This document shows, in pieces, positions 29,150 through 40,842 of a stretch of 64,000 bases of DNA (position 1 is the stretch's first letter; each line of letters opens with the position of its first letter). The DNA comes from Zygotorulaspora mrakii (Eukaryota > Ascomycota > Saccharomycetes > Saccharomycetales > Saccharomycetaceae): positions 248,001 to 312,000 of the forward strand of contig NC_050720.1 of NCBI RefSeq assembly GCF_013402915.1, given 5' to 3'. Made by a program: the position numbers and the translations under genes. Under the pieces are notes generated by a model that was not told where the DNA came from, did no database searches, and saw only the letters and a program-made list of their open reading frames with translations.

Positions 29150-29157
29150 TATAAAAA
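29150..29157 (+). promoter_or_regulatory. TATA box of the SED1/SPI1-like gene
   Basis: TATAAAAA, a strong consensus TATA box, 124 bp before the ATG, as expected of a highly expressed, regulated yeast gene. Confidence 0.65.
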
Positions 29158-29280
29158 GGATGGGCATTCTTGGGCATTAGCAGTTGCTGTTGTGGGAATG
29201 GTCTTCTCTCTGGAACCAGATTCATCAGGTTTATACAACTCACTGAAAAGAAGTATACGTCTTATTGTTCACCGTTCGCT

Positions 29281-29847
29281 ATGAAATTCTCTACTGCTCT
29301 AGTCGCCGCCGTCGTTCCAGCCGTTGCCATGGCGCAATTCGCCAATGTCACCTCATCGTCGGCCACAAGTGAATTGCCAACTTTGGGTCCAAATGGCACC
29401 CAGATCACCTCTTTGCCAACGAGTGTGCCACCAACCATCGGTCCAAACGGCACCCAGATCACCTCTTTGCCAACGAGTGTGCCACCAACCATCGGTCCAA
29501 ACGGCACTCAGATTACGACCTCTTTGCCAACCGGCCCAGGTGGATACAACTCTACCAACTACATCACCACGACCGAGGTTGTTACGGAGTACACCACCTA
29601 CTGTCCATACCCAACCACCTTCACTGAGAATGACGTGACCTACACCGTGACTGCTCCAACTACTTTGACTATCACCGACTGTCCATGTACCATCACCACG
29701 GTCATCCCATCTCCAACTTTGTCTCCAGAACCAAGCTCTGCAACCACTTCTTCCAGCCAAACTATTCAACCAGCTCCAAATGCTGGTAACAACATGGTCG
29801 TTCCATCTATCATGGGTGTCGCTGGTGTCGCTTGGTTATTGCTATAA
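29281..29847 (+). CDS. SED1: GPI-anchored cell wall protein, Sed1/Spi1 family
   Basis: A 188-residue secreted wall glycoprotein. The start at 29281 gives a signal peptide ([20 protein letters not shown], cleavage probably after Ala18); the frame is open upstream to 29170 without a signal. Three 18-residue Thr/Ser/Pro repeats with an NGTQIT glycosylation sequon follow. Then comes the family core [18 protein letters not shown] and [14 protein letters not shown], and finally a GPI-attachment tail with small residues before [16 protein letters not shown]. cerevisiae has SPI1 (148 aa) and SED1 (338 aa) as sisters. This single gene is intermediate in length. Codon use is strongly biased, implying high expression. 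Confidence 0.93.
   Translation: MKFSTALVAAVVPAVAMAQFANVTSSSATSELPTLGPNGTQITSLPTSVPPTIGPNGTQITSLPTSVPPTIGPNGTQITTSLPTGPGGYNSTNYITTTEVVTEYTTYCPYPTTFTENDVTYTVTAPTTLTITDCPCTITTVIPSPTLSPEPSSATTSSSQTIQPAPNAGNNMVVPSIMGVAGVAWLLL
29377..29541 (+). repeat. Three 54-bp tandem repeats in the wall protein gene
   Basis: Copies at 29377-29430, 29431-29484 and 29485-29541 encode [19 protein letters not shown]. Copies 1 and 2 are nearly identical; copy 3 carries an extra ACG codon and a changed end. Each has an N-glycosylation sequon (NGT). Confidence 0.95.
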
Positions 29848-30321
29848 GTTCTGTAGAGCGGAGTGTTCACACGTTGACAGGGTGGGATATCGACAAGTCT
29901 TAATTTGATATTGATTTGAGCATTTATCTCATCAATATATTTGATCGTTTATTTCTGGTAGATACATGCGATCGCAAGGTTCTTTTTTCTAAAGATATTT
30001 AGAAATAAAAATAAAATACTTTTAATTTATCGTTCGTTTTATGCGAAAAACAAAATACTAGTGGAAATGGAATAAACAATCATTCTCCTTTATTTTATTT
30101 TCTGTAATTTTCACACTATACAGGTATACAGCAAATATACAACTAAATTCGAAAAATACTTTTAATTAGTTTCTGATATCGCCTAGTTTGCAAACTTGCA
30201 ACTTGGGACGTGAAAATCAAGAAAAAAAAAAAAGGAAAATGTAAAATGCTATCGTCTTACCGCTCTTGCTGAAAAGAACTGATTTAGAGACGTGAAATCG
30301 TGGACTGGTGGGCAGGACAAT
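29848..30321. other. AT-rich interval at the synteny block junction
   Basis: 474 bp between the SED1-like gene (YDR/YER block) and VHC1 (YBR/YGL block). Very AT-rich, with a 15-bp exact direct repeat AAAATACTTTTAATT at 30013-30027 and 30153-30167. No tRNA, LTR or coding frame recognised. Confidence 0.55.
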
Positions 30322-33300
30322 ATGGCATCAAATTTTTACGATATCCCGGGTTCACATAAGCCTTCCTCCTCAGAGCCACATAATGAATCTACATCTCTAC
30401 TACCGAAGAGAAAATCAAGCCTAACGTATTTTAGTTACAAGGCGACACCACAGTGCAGAAAAATTTCCTCCAGACACGATCCTGCCAATCCAAACAGGGA
30501 CAAACTGGGCACATATGGTGGGGTTTTTGTTCCTACAGCGTTAAACGTTCTGTCGATTTTGATGTTTTTGAGATTCGGATTTATTCTTGGTCAACTCGGT
30601 ATAATTTGCACTTTAGGCCTTTTGCTACTTAGTTACCTGATCAACCTATTGACAACTTTGAGCATATCGGCCATTTCAACGAATGGTACCGTGAGAGGTG
30701 GTGGGGCATATTACATGATATCCAGAAGCCTGGGTCCAGAATTTGGTGGTTCCATAGGACTTGTTTTCTTCTTTGGTCAGGTTTTTAATAGTGGTATGAA
30801 TGCGATCGGTCTCGTCGAACCACTGTTGTATAATTTAGGCATATCCAATGACGAAAGCCGATCTGCTGCACTATTTCAACTACTACCGAAGGGTCATTGG
30901 CACGAATTCATATACGCGACAGTGATTCTGCTCCTCTGTTTGAGCATAGCTCTTGTCGGTTCACAAACGGTTTCAAGAGCAGGTAATATACTTTTTCTTG
31001 TTTTGGTTTTATCAATCGCATCGATTCCTTTATCCGCATTGATTAAAATGCCGTTTTCTGTGGATGATAATCTTGTTTATAGTGGTATTTCATGGAAGAC
31101 TTTCACTGAGAATCTTTATCCACATTTGACAAAAGGAGCAGCAGGTTCTGTTTTGAAAAGTAAAGAAACATTTAATGATTTATTTGGTATTTTCTTTCCA
31201 GCAACAGCTGGTATTTTTGCTGGAGCAGGTATGTCAAGTGAACTCCGTAAACCTTCAAGATCTATACCAAAGGGTACATTATGGGGGCTTTTATTTACGT
31301 TCCTTTGCTATACTATTGTTGTCATTTCAATGAGTTTTACAATCCCTAGACAGTCTCTGTACGGTGATGTTCAAGTTATCCAATCAGTGAGTGCAGTTCA
31401 ATGGATTATATTTATGGGTGAAATGTCAACCGCGTTATTCTCCATAATAGTTGGTATGGTCGGTGCTGCATACGTTTTAGAAGCTATATCAAGAGATAGT
31501 ATTATTCCAGGAATAACCATATTTCATAAAAAACCACTTTTTTCTCTTCTATTCACATGGTTTTTAACTCAGTTATGTTTGTTCTCAGACGTCAATAAAA
31601 TTGCAACATTCATTACCATGACATTTTTGATGACATTTGCCGTGATGAATTTAGCCTGTTTTCTATTAGAATTGTCATCAGCACCAAATTTCAGACCATC
31701 ATTCAAGTATTTCGATAGGTACACAGCTATTTCTGGTGCGATAATGTCAACAATTGCAATGTTCGTGGTTGATGGTATATCCGCCTCCGGTATAATTCTG
31801 GCTATGGTTGTATTATTTTTAATGATTCATTATTTTTGTCCTCCAAAATCATGGGGAGATGTTTCCCAAAGTTTGATATACCACCAAGTGAGAAAATACC
31901 TGTTGAGACTCCGTCAAGACAATATTAAGTATTGGAGACCACAGATTCTCTTATTAGTTGACAATCCCCGAACGAGCTGGAAGTTAATACGCTTTTGCAA
32001 TCATTTGAAGAAAGGTGGATTATACATTTTGGGGCATGTGACGGTGATTACCAACTTTCAAGATCAATTACCGGAGCTGAAGAAGCAGCAAAGAGCATGG
32101 CTGAAAATCAGAGAGCTAACAAAAATCAAAGCCTTTGTCCAAATAGGTACGGGTCCCACACTATCTTGGGGAATACGAAACGTGTTTTTGGGATCCGGTC
32201 TAGGCGGAATGAAGCCAAATATCACTGTAGTCGGAATGTTTGATTTACAACACCATCGCGAGTTTTCGTCGCCTAACATGAATGATAACGATAGCAGCCC
32301 ACCAAACCTTTCCAATTCTACTCCGACAGAATTTGATGGCTTTAAAGAACCTCTTCCAACTGATGAGTGCAAAAATGAAAATAAGGTAAAAGTGCAACAG
32401 TGGGTTCAGATTGTTGAAGACCTATCTTCAATGCAGTCTAATATAGCTGTTGCTCATGGGTTTAGAAATCTCAACCTACCAAAGGACACAGAGAAGTTTG
32501 AATGCAAAAGATACATTGATCTTTATCCAATACAAATGTGTGCGCAAATGAAATTTCAAAACGATTCTCCCTCCGTTACAACAACGAACTTTGACACGTA
32601 TACTTTAATTTTACAGTTGGGGGCAATTTTAGTAACTGTACCACAATGGAAACACACGCATACTTTACGGACTATCCTTTTTGTTGAAAAAGAATTAGAT
32701 AGATCAGATGAGATCAAAAGAATGGAAAATTTGCTGGGGGTTTTGAGAATTGAGGCTGAAGTACTTGTTGTTTCATTAGATCAGTTTAGAGTTTACAATA
32801 CAATTGTAAAAGGTGACCCGATTACTTTTAAATATGTTAATGAGAAACTGAAGGATGATTCTTGGTGGAAAGATTTGGTAGAAGCGAGAGATACACTCAA
32901 GCCAAAGCGCAGATTTTCAATGGCTGCACCAGTAGCTGTGAAATCAAAAGATTTACATTCACATAAGCACAAGCTTTCAAAGCTGCACTCGCTAGGAATC
33001 AGCTTGACAATGAGTTCAAGTATGCCACAAACTGTGCCAATAACAGATTTAGATTCAGACGATGATACAGATGTTGGCTCTGTATTCGATTCTTCCGCTT
33101 CCATTCCTTCTTTAACACAAAGGCTCAATTATGAGACAAATAGAAGAAAGAATCATGCTGTAAAAGCTGCAACGCCATTACATAAAAAGATTGACGATAG
33201 TACTGCTCAATCTTTGAGACCAGTTTTTTCAAGCAATAAGTTGCCAGTCACCAAAGTTCTTGAGGATGGTAGTGGTGATAAACCTACTTTAGTTCCAATT

Positions 33301-33651
33301 GTCGAGCCCGCTCCACAAGATGACCGTATCAGCGAACAACAAAGCAGGAATCAAATTCTTCCCGAATTGTCACCATGCTGTTCAAAAGATAGCCTAGTTC
33401 TTGCAATGAACAACTTGGCATTTAATGATTTGCCAAGCAGGGCACAGCACTTGGTTTTGAACGACATTATGACGCAGCTTTCAAGCATGTCTGATTTAAT
33501 CTTCTCAACCTTACCTATTCCTGCTCTAGGAACTCATGACGACGCTGATGCAAGTTTGCTGTACATCGAGGATTTAGACACTTGGCTCGAAGGATTACCT
33601 CCCACTATGCTAATCAACTCTCAGACGATGACAGTAACTACAGCCTTATAG
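30322..33651 (+). CDS. VHC1: Vacuolar K-Cl cotransporter Vhc1 (YBR235W)
   Basis: An 1109-residue cation-chloride cotransporter of the vacuolar membrane (S. cerevisiae 1120 aa), moving K+ and Cl- together. The start is the ATG at 30322 ([10 protein letters not shown]); an upstream in-frame start would add ten unrelated residues. The hydrophilic N-terminus is followed by about twelve membrane helices (about 75-515), beginning with [20 protein letters not shown] and including [20 protein letters not shown] long cytosolic C-terminal domain contains [28 protein letters not shown] and [13 protein letters not shown]. The C-terminus [14 protein letters not shown] is near-identical to the S. cerevisiae protein. 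First gene after the block junction. Confidence 0.97.
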   Translation: MASNFYDIPGSHKPSSSEPHNESTSLLPKRKSSLTYFSYKATPQCRKISSRHDPANPNRDKLGTYGGVFVPTALNVLSILMFLRFGFILGQLGIICTLGLLLLSYLINLLTTLSISAISTNGTVRGGGAYYMISRSLGPEFGGSIGLVFFFGQVFNSGMNAIGLVEPLLYNLGISNDESRSAALFQLLPKGHWHEFIYATVILLLCLSIALVGSQTVSRAGNILFLVLVLSIASIPLSALIKMPFSVDDNLVYSGISWKTFTENLYPHLTKGAAGSVLKSKETFNDLFGIFFPATAGIFAGAGMSSELRKPSRSIPKGTLWGLLFTFLCYTIVVISMSFTIPRQSLYGDVQVIQSVSAVQWIIFMGEMSTALFSIIVGMVGAAYVLEAISRDSIIPGITIFHKKPLFSLLFTWFLTQLCLFSDVNKIATFITMTFLMTFAVMNLACFLLELSSAPNFRPSFKYFDRYTAISGAIMSTIAMFVVDGISASGIILAMVVLFLMIHYFCPPKSWGDVSQSLIYHQVRKYLLRLRQDNIKYWRPQILLLVDNPRTSWKLIRFCNHLKKGGLYILGHVTVITNFQDQLPELKKQQRAWLKIRELTKIKAFVQIGTGPTLSWGIRNVFLGSGLGGMKPNITVVGMFDLQHHREFSSPNMNDNDSSPPNLSNSTPTEFDGFKEPLPTDECKNENKVKVQQWVQIVEDLSSMQSNIAVAHGFRNLNLPKDTEKFECKRYIDLYPIQMCAQMKFQNDSPSVTTTNFDTYTLILQLGAILVTVPQWKHTHTLRTILFVEKELDRSDEIKRMENLLGVLRIEAEVLVVSLDQFRVYNTIVKGDPITFKYVNEKLKDDSWWKDLVEARDTLKPKRRFSMAAPVAVKSKDLHSHKHKLSKLHSLGISLTMSSSMPQTVPITDLDSDDDTDVGSVFDSSASIPSLTQRLNYETNRRKNHAVKAATPLHKKIDDSTAQSLRPVFSSNKLPVTKVLEDGSGDKPTLVPIVEPAPQDDRISEQQSRNQILPELSPCCSKDSLVLAMNNLAFNDLPSRAQHLVLNDIMTQLSSMSDLIFSTLPIPALGTHDDADASLLYIEDLDTWLEGLPPTMLINSQTMTVTTAL

Positions 33652-33723
33652 AATAAAAAACAAGAAAACTATATATAAATAGGAATGCAGGTACATTGCT
33701 CTTATAACTTTTAATGCTCTTTT

Positions 33724-35082
<1,359 letters not shown>

Positions 35083-35182
35083 CTAACTTTTATCCGGTGA
35101 ATGAAAACTCTACATATTCATGAAGGAAGCACTGTGACATAAATGGAAAGAAAGTAAAACAATCAAGCCTAGTTACTGGGAA

Positions 35183-37753
35183 ATGTTACCTGTAAGTCCT
35201 CATGATGCTAATAAAGCTGAAATTTTGCAGGAAAGGCAAAAGCGATTAGCCAAATGGAAGCAAAAGAAAGCTCATTCAGATGAGCAGTCGAAGACGAAAC
35301 AAGAGAATCTTACTAACAGCGAGAACACTAATCATGATAGACAAGCAGAGAGGCGTCAGAAGCTTCAAGAATGGAAGGACAAGAGGAGAAAGAGAAATGA
35401 GGAGAGCTCAGACAAGCAGTCACCTCAGCCACGGGAGCAAAAGAAACGAAAGAGTTCGATGAAGGGTAAAACTAAGAACAATGATAGTGCAAATGTTTTC
35501 GATGCTAGCGATGACGAAGAGTTCGTGTCGACGAAAGTTGAACTATTCGTTCCCAAGACATCTAGTAGCAAAGACGGTTCTAACGCAGTGTTATCTCATG
35601 GAAAACGTGAGACCACCAAGAATGACAAAGATCCTTTGGATGAGTATATGCAAGGAATTCACTCAATTAAAGGCACATCAACAAATAATCGTATCGGATA
35701 CTTATTCGACGAGGAGGACAATGATACAGGTGTTGAAGATATGGCCTTTGAGAGAACTGATACTAATGAGGATACAAGATATGCCAAGATTGCCAAGATG
35801 AAGCTAAAAAAACAGGTGCTCAGCATAAAATATACATCAGAGGACTTGGAGCCCTTCCGTAAAAATTTCTATGTCCAACCAGAAGAGTTTGACTCTATGT
35901 CTGAAAGCGAAATTGAAGAAATCCGGTTAAGCATGGGAAATATAAAAGTGAAGGGGAATCAGTGCCCAGTGCCAGTAAGTCGGTGGTCTCAACTAGGATT
36001 GTCCTCAGATGTTATGAATTTAATCACACAAGATTTTGATTACGGCAGCCCAACACCTATCCAGTCTCAAGCAATTCCCGCGATAATGAGCGGTAGGGAT
36101 GTTATTGGTATATCTAAAACGGGGTCCGGTAAGACAATATCTTACCTTTTACCTTTAATAAGGCAGATCAAAGCTCAGCGACCTTTATCACGAGATGAGA
36201 CTGGCCCGTTGGGATTGATACTTGCCCCAACCAGAGAACTTGCATTGCAGATCAATGAAGAAGTTCAAAAATTTATCCGAGGGGATGATTCCGTTAGTTC
36301 TATCTGCTGCACGGGTGGGTCGGAACTAAAGCATCAGATAAATGTGTTAAGAAGAGGTATTGAAATTATTGTGGCAACGCCTGGAAGATTCATCGATCTA
36401 TTAACTTTGAATTCAGGTAAACTAATAAACACTAAAAGAATAACTTTTGTCGTGATGGATGAAGCAGATCGACTGTTTGATCTTGGATTCGAACCGCAAA
36501 TAACACAAATAATGAAAACCATACGATCTGACAAGCAGTGCGTTTTATTCAGTGCTACTTTCCCTAATAAACTACGCAGCTTTGCATTAAGAGTGTTACG
36601 ATCCCCTTTGACCGTAACCGTAACCTCTAATAGTTTGGTCAATGAGAATGTAAAACAAAAATTTGAGATAGTAGATGGGGAGGAGAAAAAGTTCCTGAAA
36701 CTATTGAAGATTTTGAATGAAAGTATAAAGACTGAGGATGAGGAGGAGGAAGAACTGAAAGAAGATGACGAGCCTAAAGATGAAAAGATTATAATTTTCG
36801 TCAGTAGTCAACAGATCTGTGACATTCTTTTCAAGAAGCTAGAATGCGAAGGCTACCATCTATTTTCGATCCATGCTGGAAAACCTTATCAGGAGAGATT
36901 AAAAAATTTAGAGAACTTTAGAAGCACCAAAAATAGTATTTTGATCTGCACAGAAGTGCTATCTCGTGGATTGAACGTCCCCGAGGTATCATTAGTTATT
37001 ATTTTCAATGCTGTGAAGACGTTTGCGCAGTATGTTCACACTACAGGAAGAACTGCTCGTGGTACGAACAAAGGCGTTGCCATCACTCTTCTGTTAGAAA
37101 ACGAACTTGCTGCATCTTTCATTTTATCGAAAGCACTAAGAACTAGTGAGCTCGAGGAACATGATGAGCACCAAGTTAGAGCTCTAAAAGATATGAGTGC
37201 AGCTTTCACTTCTGGTATCAAAGAGGGTAGGTATAAGGTCTCGTCAGGATTTGGTGGCAAAGGGTTAGACAATCTGGAATCTAAAAGAGAAGAAAAACAG
37301 ATGGAACAAAAGAAGCGGTTTGAAGGTGGTAATGCCTCTTCTCACGAGGATGGCCACAGACAAAGTAATCAAGAAGATGACAATAATACTACACACATCA
37401 AGGTTCCTAAGATTGAGTACACCGTCATAAAAAACTCAAATACTGACGGCACGATAACATACAGTGCGAGAGTTAACGTTAACGATTTACCTCAACTTGT
37501 GAGATGGGAAGTCACCAAGAATACAACATTAATGCTAGTCAAACGGGAAACTGGATGCAGTATAACTAACAAAGGTAGATATTACCCCGAAGGTAAATTA
37601 CCAGAGTCTCCTCGTGATGAACCAAAACTGTACTTGCTTCTAGAATCGAAGGAAGAGAAAGATATAAGATTAAGCATTGACATTTTAGAACAAAAAGTTA
37701 AAGAGGGTGTTCGAAAAGTTAGTAACAATTTCATCAAGGATACCAAATATTAA
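35183..37753 (+). CDS. PRP5: DEAD-box splicing helicase Prp5
   Basis: An 856-residue RNA-dependent ATPase (S. cerevisiae 849 aa). It remodels U2 snRNP so that it pairs with the branch site, and proofreads that pairing. The first 130 residues are highly charged. A DPLD motif near 150, known in the family for contact with U1 snRNP, is present (KDPLDEYM). Helicase motifs are intact: Q-motif [10 protein letters not shown], motif I GSGKT near 314-318, PTRELA, DEAD within [11 protein letters not shown] near 426, SAT within LFSATF near 455, and motif [11 protein letters not shown]. The C-terminal domain resembles the S. cerevisiae tail. Confidence 0.96.
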   Translation: MLPVSPHDANKAEILQERQKRLAKWKQKKAHSDEQSKTKQENLTNSENTNHDRQAERRQKLQEWKDKRRKRNEESSDKQSPQPREQKKRKSSMKGKTKNNDSANVFDASDDEEFVSTKVELFVPKTSSSKDGSNAVLSHGKRETTKNDKDPLDEYMQGIHSIKGTSTNNRIGYLFDEEDNDTGVEDMAFERTDTNEDTRYAKIAKMKLKKQVLSIKYTSEDLEPFRKNFYVQPEEFDSMSESEIEEIRLSMGNIKVKGNQCPVPVSRWSQLGLSSDVMNLITQDFDYGSPTPIQSQAIPAIMSGRDVIGISKTGSGKTISYLLPLIRQIKAQRPLSRDETGPLGLILAPTRELALQINEEVQKFIRGDDSVSSICCTGGSELKHQINVLRRGIEIIVATPGRFIDLLTLNSGKLINTKRITFVVMDEADRLFDLGFEPQITQIMKTIRSDKQCVLFSATFPNKLRSFALRVLRSPLTVTVTSNSLVNENVKQKFEIVDGEEKKFLKLLKILNESIKTEDEEEEELKEDDEPKDEKIIIFVSSQQICDILFKKLECEGYHLFSIHAGKPYQERLKNLENFRSTKNSILICTEVLSRGLNVPEVSLVIIFNAVKTFAQYVHTTGRTARGTNKGVAITLLLENELAASFILSKALRTSELEEHDEHQVRALKDMSAAFTSGIKEGRYKVSSGFGGKGLDNLESKREEKQMEQKKRFEGGNASSHEDGHRQSNQEDDNNTTHIKVPKIEYTVIKNSNTDGTITYSARVNVNDLPQLVRWEVTKNTTLMLVKRETGCSITNKGRYYPEGKLPESPRDEPKLYLLLESKEEKDIRLSIDILEQKVKEGVRKVSNNFIKDTKY

Positions 37754-37785
37754 TTATTCCATAAATAATTAATCATATATTTGAC

Positions 37786-38199
37786 CTAATCATTATTCAG
37801 ACTATCATTTGCCTTATTTAATCTTTGCTGTTCAGCCTGCTTCATCAACTGACTTTTGTGCGACTTGCTTCGTTCTTCCGCAAGCTTTCTCCCTAGTTCT
37901 CCTCGGGTAGATTTATCATTAGAGTCTTGTAATCTCTTCTCAGCTGCCAATCGCGCTGCTTCTCGAGCAGATAACTTCTCCCTATTGTCATCTTCACTAT
38001 CGTTCAATATTTTGTTGCCGCCACTTTGTTTTGGAGTTATCACCGTCTGGGATTTTCTCGTTTTCTTCGACCTTTTTTTCGGAGCAGGTTTTGAAGCTAC
38101 TGTCGAGGTTTTAACTGTCGAGGTTTTAACTGTCCTTTTGGATACTGCTGGGGTTGATGAATCAGTTTGGGTATCTGATGTGCTAGCACATAATCCCAT
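37786..38199 (-). CDS. YGL108C family, N-myristoylated small protein
   Basis: A 137-residue protein matching S. cerevisiae Ygl108c (140 aa), of unknown function and found at the cell periphery. The start MGLC is a typical N-myristoylation site (Gly2) with an adjacent Cys4 for palmitoylation. A basic Lys/Arg/Thr region follows, then the conserved helix SAREAARLAAEKRLQ and GELGRKLAEERSKSHKSQLM. The N-terminal half carries a short tandem RTVKTSTVKTSTV. PRP5 (YBR237W) precedes it and RMD9 (YGL107C) follows, showing the interleaving of the YBR and YGL tracks. Confidence 0.85.
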   Translation of the reverse strand: MGLCASTSDTQTDSSTPAVSKRTVKTSTVKTSTVASKPAPKKRSKKTRKSQTVITPKQSGGNKILNDSEDDNREKLSAREAARLAAEKRLQDSNDKSTRGELGRKLAEERSKSHKSQLMKQAEQQRLNKANDSLNND

Positions 38200-38742
38200 T
38201 TCAGTGTACTGTCGTTTGTATTTCGTCTTACTTGCTGTGGTATTTTTAAAATTCTAAAACGCGAGTAGTTTTTGTGATGCCCCATGACAAGGCACCCTCA
38301 ATATAATAACTGTGAAAATGAAATAACTATCTCGAACAAAGCACAGATATTTAAAGACTGCATTATGAGACTGTAGCACCCCATATGACATTGATTAACA
38401 GTGCGCTAAGTAAAACTTAAGAACAAAACCAGTGGCTGTAATTGTTTCTGAAGAACGTAAGAAGATTAATAATAATGGTAGTAATCATTAAGATGAATCG
38501 AAATGCTGAAAAGTAAATATGGAGATATGTAAAAGTGAAATATAAAAACGAAAATGGCATGAGTGAATCAGATAATCACCATCATGCGTCGCCCCAAAAA
38601 AAACTAAAAAAAAGTCCTTAATATAGTAAAAAATAACGGGAATAGTATTTCAAAGTGTAGATTACGAATATTGAAAAGGGTATGTGTGAACCATCTATCT
38701 AAATTTCCCTTAGTTTTGATAAAATTGAATATAAATTTGAAG
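38200..38742. other. Intergenic interval YGL108C-RMD9
   Basis: 543 bp, AT-rich, containing the YGL108C promoter and RMD9 3' UTR. No tRNA, snoRNA boxes, repeat or coding frame could be supported. Confidence 0.4.
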
Positions 38743-40842
38743 TTAGTTGCAGTTTTGTTTCAGATTTCCAAAATAAGGAACAGGAATATCAGTAACATCG
38801 AGTTCTTGAAATTCACTTAAAGCTTCGTGTAGAACAGAGTATTTTACTGCAGTACCAGTTGTTAGTCTTGCTAACTGCCTCGAATCACGGCAATATGGTG
38901 AATAACGCTTTACAATTTTTAAGTATAGTATCATCCTCTGATTGATATTTGAAGCATTTTCTTCTTGTTGTTGCCCTCTTTGATAATTGTTAGAATAATG
39001 ATCATCAAAAGCACCAGACGCATTAGCTGCTTGTAAAGCTGGATGAGAATAATCTACATCGCCGTTTGAAGCAGTAAATAACTCTGTACTTGCACTGCTC
39101 TTTGGTGAGCCACTGGATGAGTTCGATGATTGTCTTTCTTTGTTGAGTTGATCCTCCCTACTATATTGAGTCCATGTAACAGTAGCATCTCTCAAAGCTG
39201 CCCAATCTGCGTTTGCAATAAATCTTTGACCAATTTCATCTGATTTTGAAACCAGGTCGATCCATCTTTGTAAAATTTCAACATTACTTGCGTCGTCAAC
39301 AGAGCCCATTGATTTTAATAGAATTCTGAAGGCAACAATAGTCTTTGGAATATGATATAATGCATAAATCTTGTCGATGTAATCGATGATTTTACGATCG
39401 CGCCAGATAGTGCATTTAGCCAGAATAATGTTGAAGAACGGTTCATCAATTGGTTTTATTTGATTATAGGTCTGAATCAGAGATTGCAAAGTTTGAAAGC
39501 CCTGTAATTTGTCATGAGCATAGTTTTCAAAAAATATATCGAAGAAAGTATCATTCAAAGAAGAAGAAATCCCATGATTAACTCCTTTACCGTAGTGAAC
39601 AGAAGATTTGTACCAGATTTCGTAAACACGGTTGAAATCTGATGTTTGCTTCCATATATTTCTCAAAAATGATTTGACGTACGAGACTTGTAAATCAATC
39701 TTGTATGGCATCTCATCATTTAAGGCTTTATCAAAAAATGTTTGCGCGACGGTCAAATCCTTGCATTCACCGATAAACGATAAGTGAGTTTCAATTAAAT
39801 AACCATATTTCATTTCAGTGCTTTCCTCACACAATTGTTGAAATAATTTTAAAGCCATTTCATTTTCTCCTGCAGATAGAGAGGCTCTGATCATACCAAC
39901 AGATAAATTTGGATGGAAATAGTTTATCATTGAAGATGATTTTTCATATAGAGTTTGAATCTCTGGGTATGAAACACCATTATCATACAGAATTGGTAAT
40001 ATGACACCAACAACTCTTGGATTTAAGAAAATATTAGAAGTATATTGGTTTGAACCATTCATGGCAGCTTTCCAAATATCCACCGCCTCCTCAAATAGTA
40101 GCAGTTCTTTGAAGGCAGTTATTAAATGCATTGCACCATATTCATTCAATTCCACCTTACCTTGTAAGACATCTCCAGAGATATCTCTAAGTGATTTACA
40201 CAGATAATTTGTCATTTCCTTATGAAAACTTTGAGAATCGTAATCTGGCTTCTTATTCATTCTCGTTAATTGGTTTCTATTGGCTCTTAAACCATTGTGT
40301 AGTAAATGAACTAGTTTTGATACACGGTCCGAATTCAGCTCTGGTGTGCTAATAAGATCGTGATAAAGATCCATTGCTCTTCCAATAGAGTCCCAAAACA
40401 ATGGATTTGCATTTGAATTCGGATGTTCTGACTGTTGCTTCATATTCTTTCTTCTCGGTGTCTGTGACATGTATAGAGTTTGAGAAACACAATCTTCGAA
40501 AGCGCAAACTTTATGATACCATGGTGAATCGACAGAAATAGTTGAATGAGGAATGTTTCTGTTTTTGTTGTTATATGAATGCTGTAGCGGACCGGACGAC
40601 GTACCGTTGGTCTTTATATTATTCCTCAAATGACGAACTTTATTGACTGCCGCATTTACTTGATTGGAAGTTTGAGCCAGAGGGTTCGCTGGAGTCCCAT
40701 TTGAAGAGTCCTGTCTTTCGAGGGTAACTGCACTATTGAACCGCACTGAATGGTTAAAAGAATTTCTGGCTGAAGCATGAGCAAACTGATTGGGTAGTCT
40801 ACCCTTGATGACTTGAGCTTGTTGTGCAAATCTAAACATCAT
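38743..40842 (-). CDS. RMD9: Rmd9/Ybr238c family mitochondrial RNA-stability protein
   Basis: A 699-residue mitochondrial protein. S. cerevisiae has the sister pair RMD9 (646 aa) and YBR238C (731 aa). Rmd9 is a pentatricopeptide-type protein that binds a dodecamer at mitochondrial mRNA 3' ends and stabilises them. The N-terminal 40 residues are basic and free of acids (MMFRFAQQAQVIKGRLPNQF), consistent with a presequence. A disordered Asn/Ser region follows, then a helical core from about 100 with SPWYHKVCAFEDCVSQTLYM and YGAMHLITAFKELLLFEEAV. A Ser/Asn-rich insert lies near 575-625. The last block reads TAVKYSVLHEALSEFQELDV. Which sister it is closer to cannot be settled by eye. Confidence 0.92.
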   Translation of the reverse strand: MMFRFAQQAQVIKGRLPNQFAHASARNSFNHSVRFNSAVTLERQDSSNGTPANPLAQTSNQVNAAVNKVRHLRNNIKTNGTSSGPLQHSYNNKNRNIPHSTISVDSPWYHKVCAFEDCVSQTLYMSQTPRRKNMKQQSEHPNSNANPLFWDSIGRAMDLYHDLISTPELNSDRVSKLVHLLHNGLRANRNQLTRMNKKPDYDSQSFHKEMTNYLCKSLRDISGDVLQGKVELNEYGAMHLITAFKELLLFEEAVDIWKAAMNGSNQYTSNIFLNPRVVGVILPILYDNGVSYPEIQTLYEKSSSMINYFHPNLSVGMIRASLSAGENEMALKLFQQLCEESTEMKYGYLIETHLSFIGECKDLTVAQTFFDKALNDEMPYKIDLQVSYVKSFLRNIWKQTSDFNRVYEIWYKSSVHYGKGVNHGISSSLNDTFFDIFFENYAHDKLQGFQTLQSLIQTYNQIKPIDEPFFNIILAKCTIWRDRKIIDYIDKIYALYHIPKTIVAFRILLKSMGSVDDASNVEILQRWIDLVSKSDEIGQRFIANADWAALRDATVTWTQYSREDQLNKERQSSNSSSGSPKSSASTELFTASNGDVDYSHPALQAANASGAFDDHYSNNYQRGQQQEENASNINQRMILYLKIVKRYSPYCRDSRQLARLTTGTAVKYSVLHEALSEFQELDVTDIPVPYFGNLKQNCN

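Larger units (their letters stand above)
28455..29280. other. 826-bp GC-rich interval RAD55-SED1
   Basis: Contains the promoter of the SED1/SPI1-like gene. The first 550 bp are unusually GC-rich. Features seen: a 10-bp tandem GTGTGCGCCG at 28480-28499, a strong hairpin at 28766-28800 with related copies, a TATA-rich stretch at 28747-28760, and an AGGGG stress element at 29112-29116. A tRNA-like A-box at 28990 has no matching B-box. No coding frame is convincing. Confidence 0.5.

Noticed and set aside
29262..29769. Open antisense frames across the SED1/SPI1-like gene
   Set aside because: Caused by the repeated, Thr/Pro-biased coding sequence; no family resemblance.
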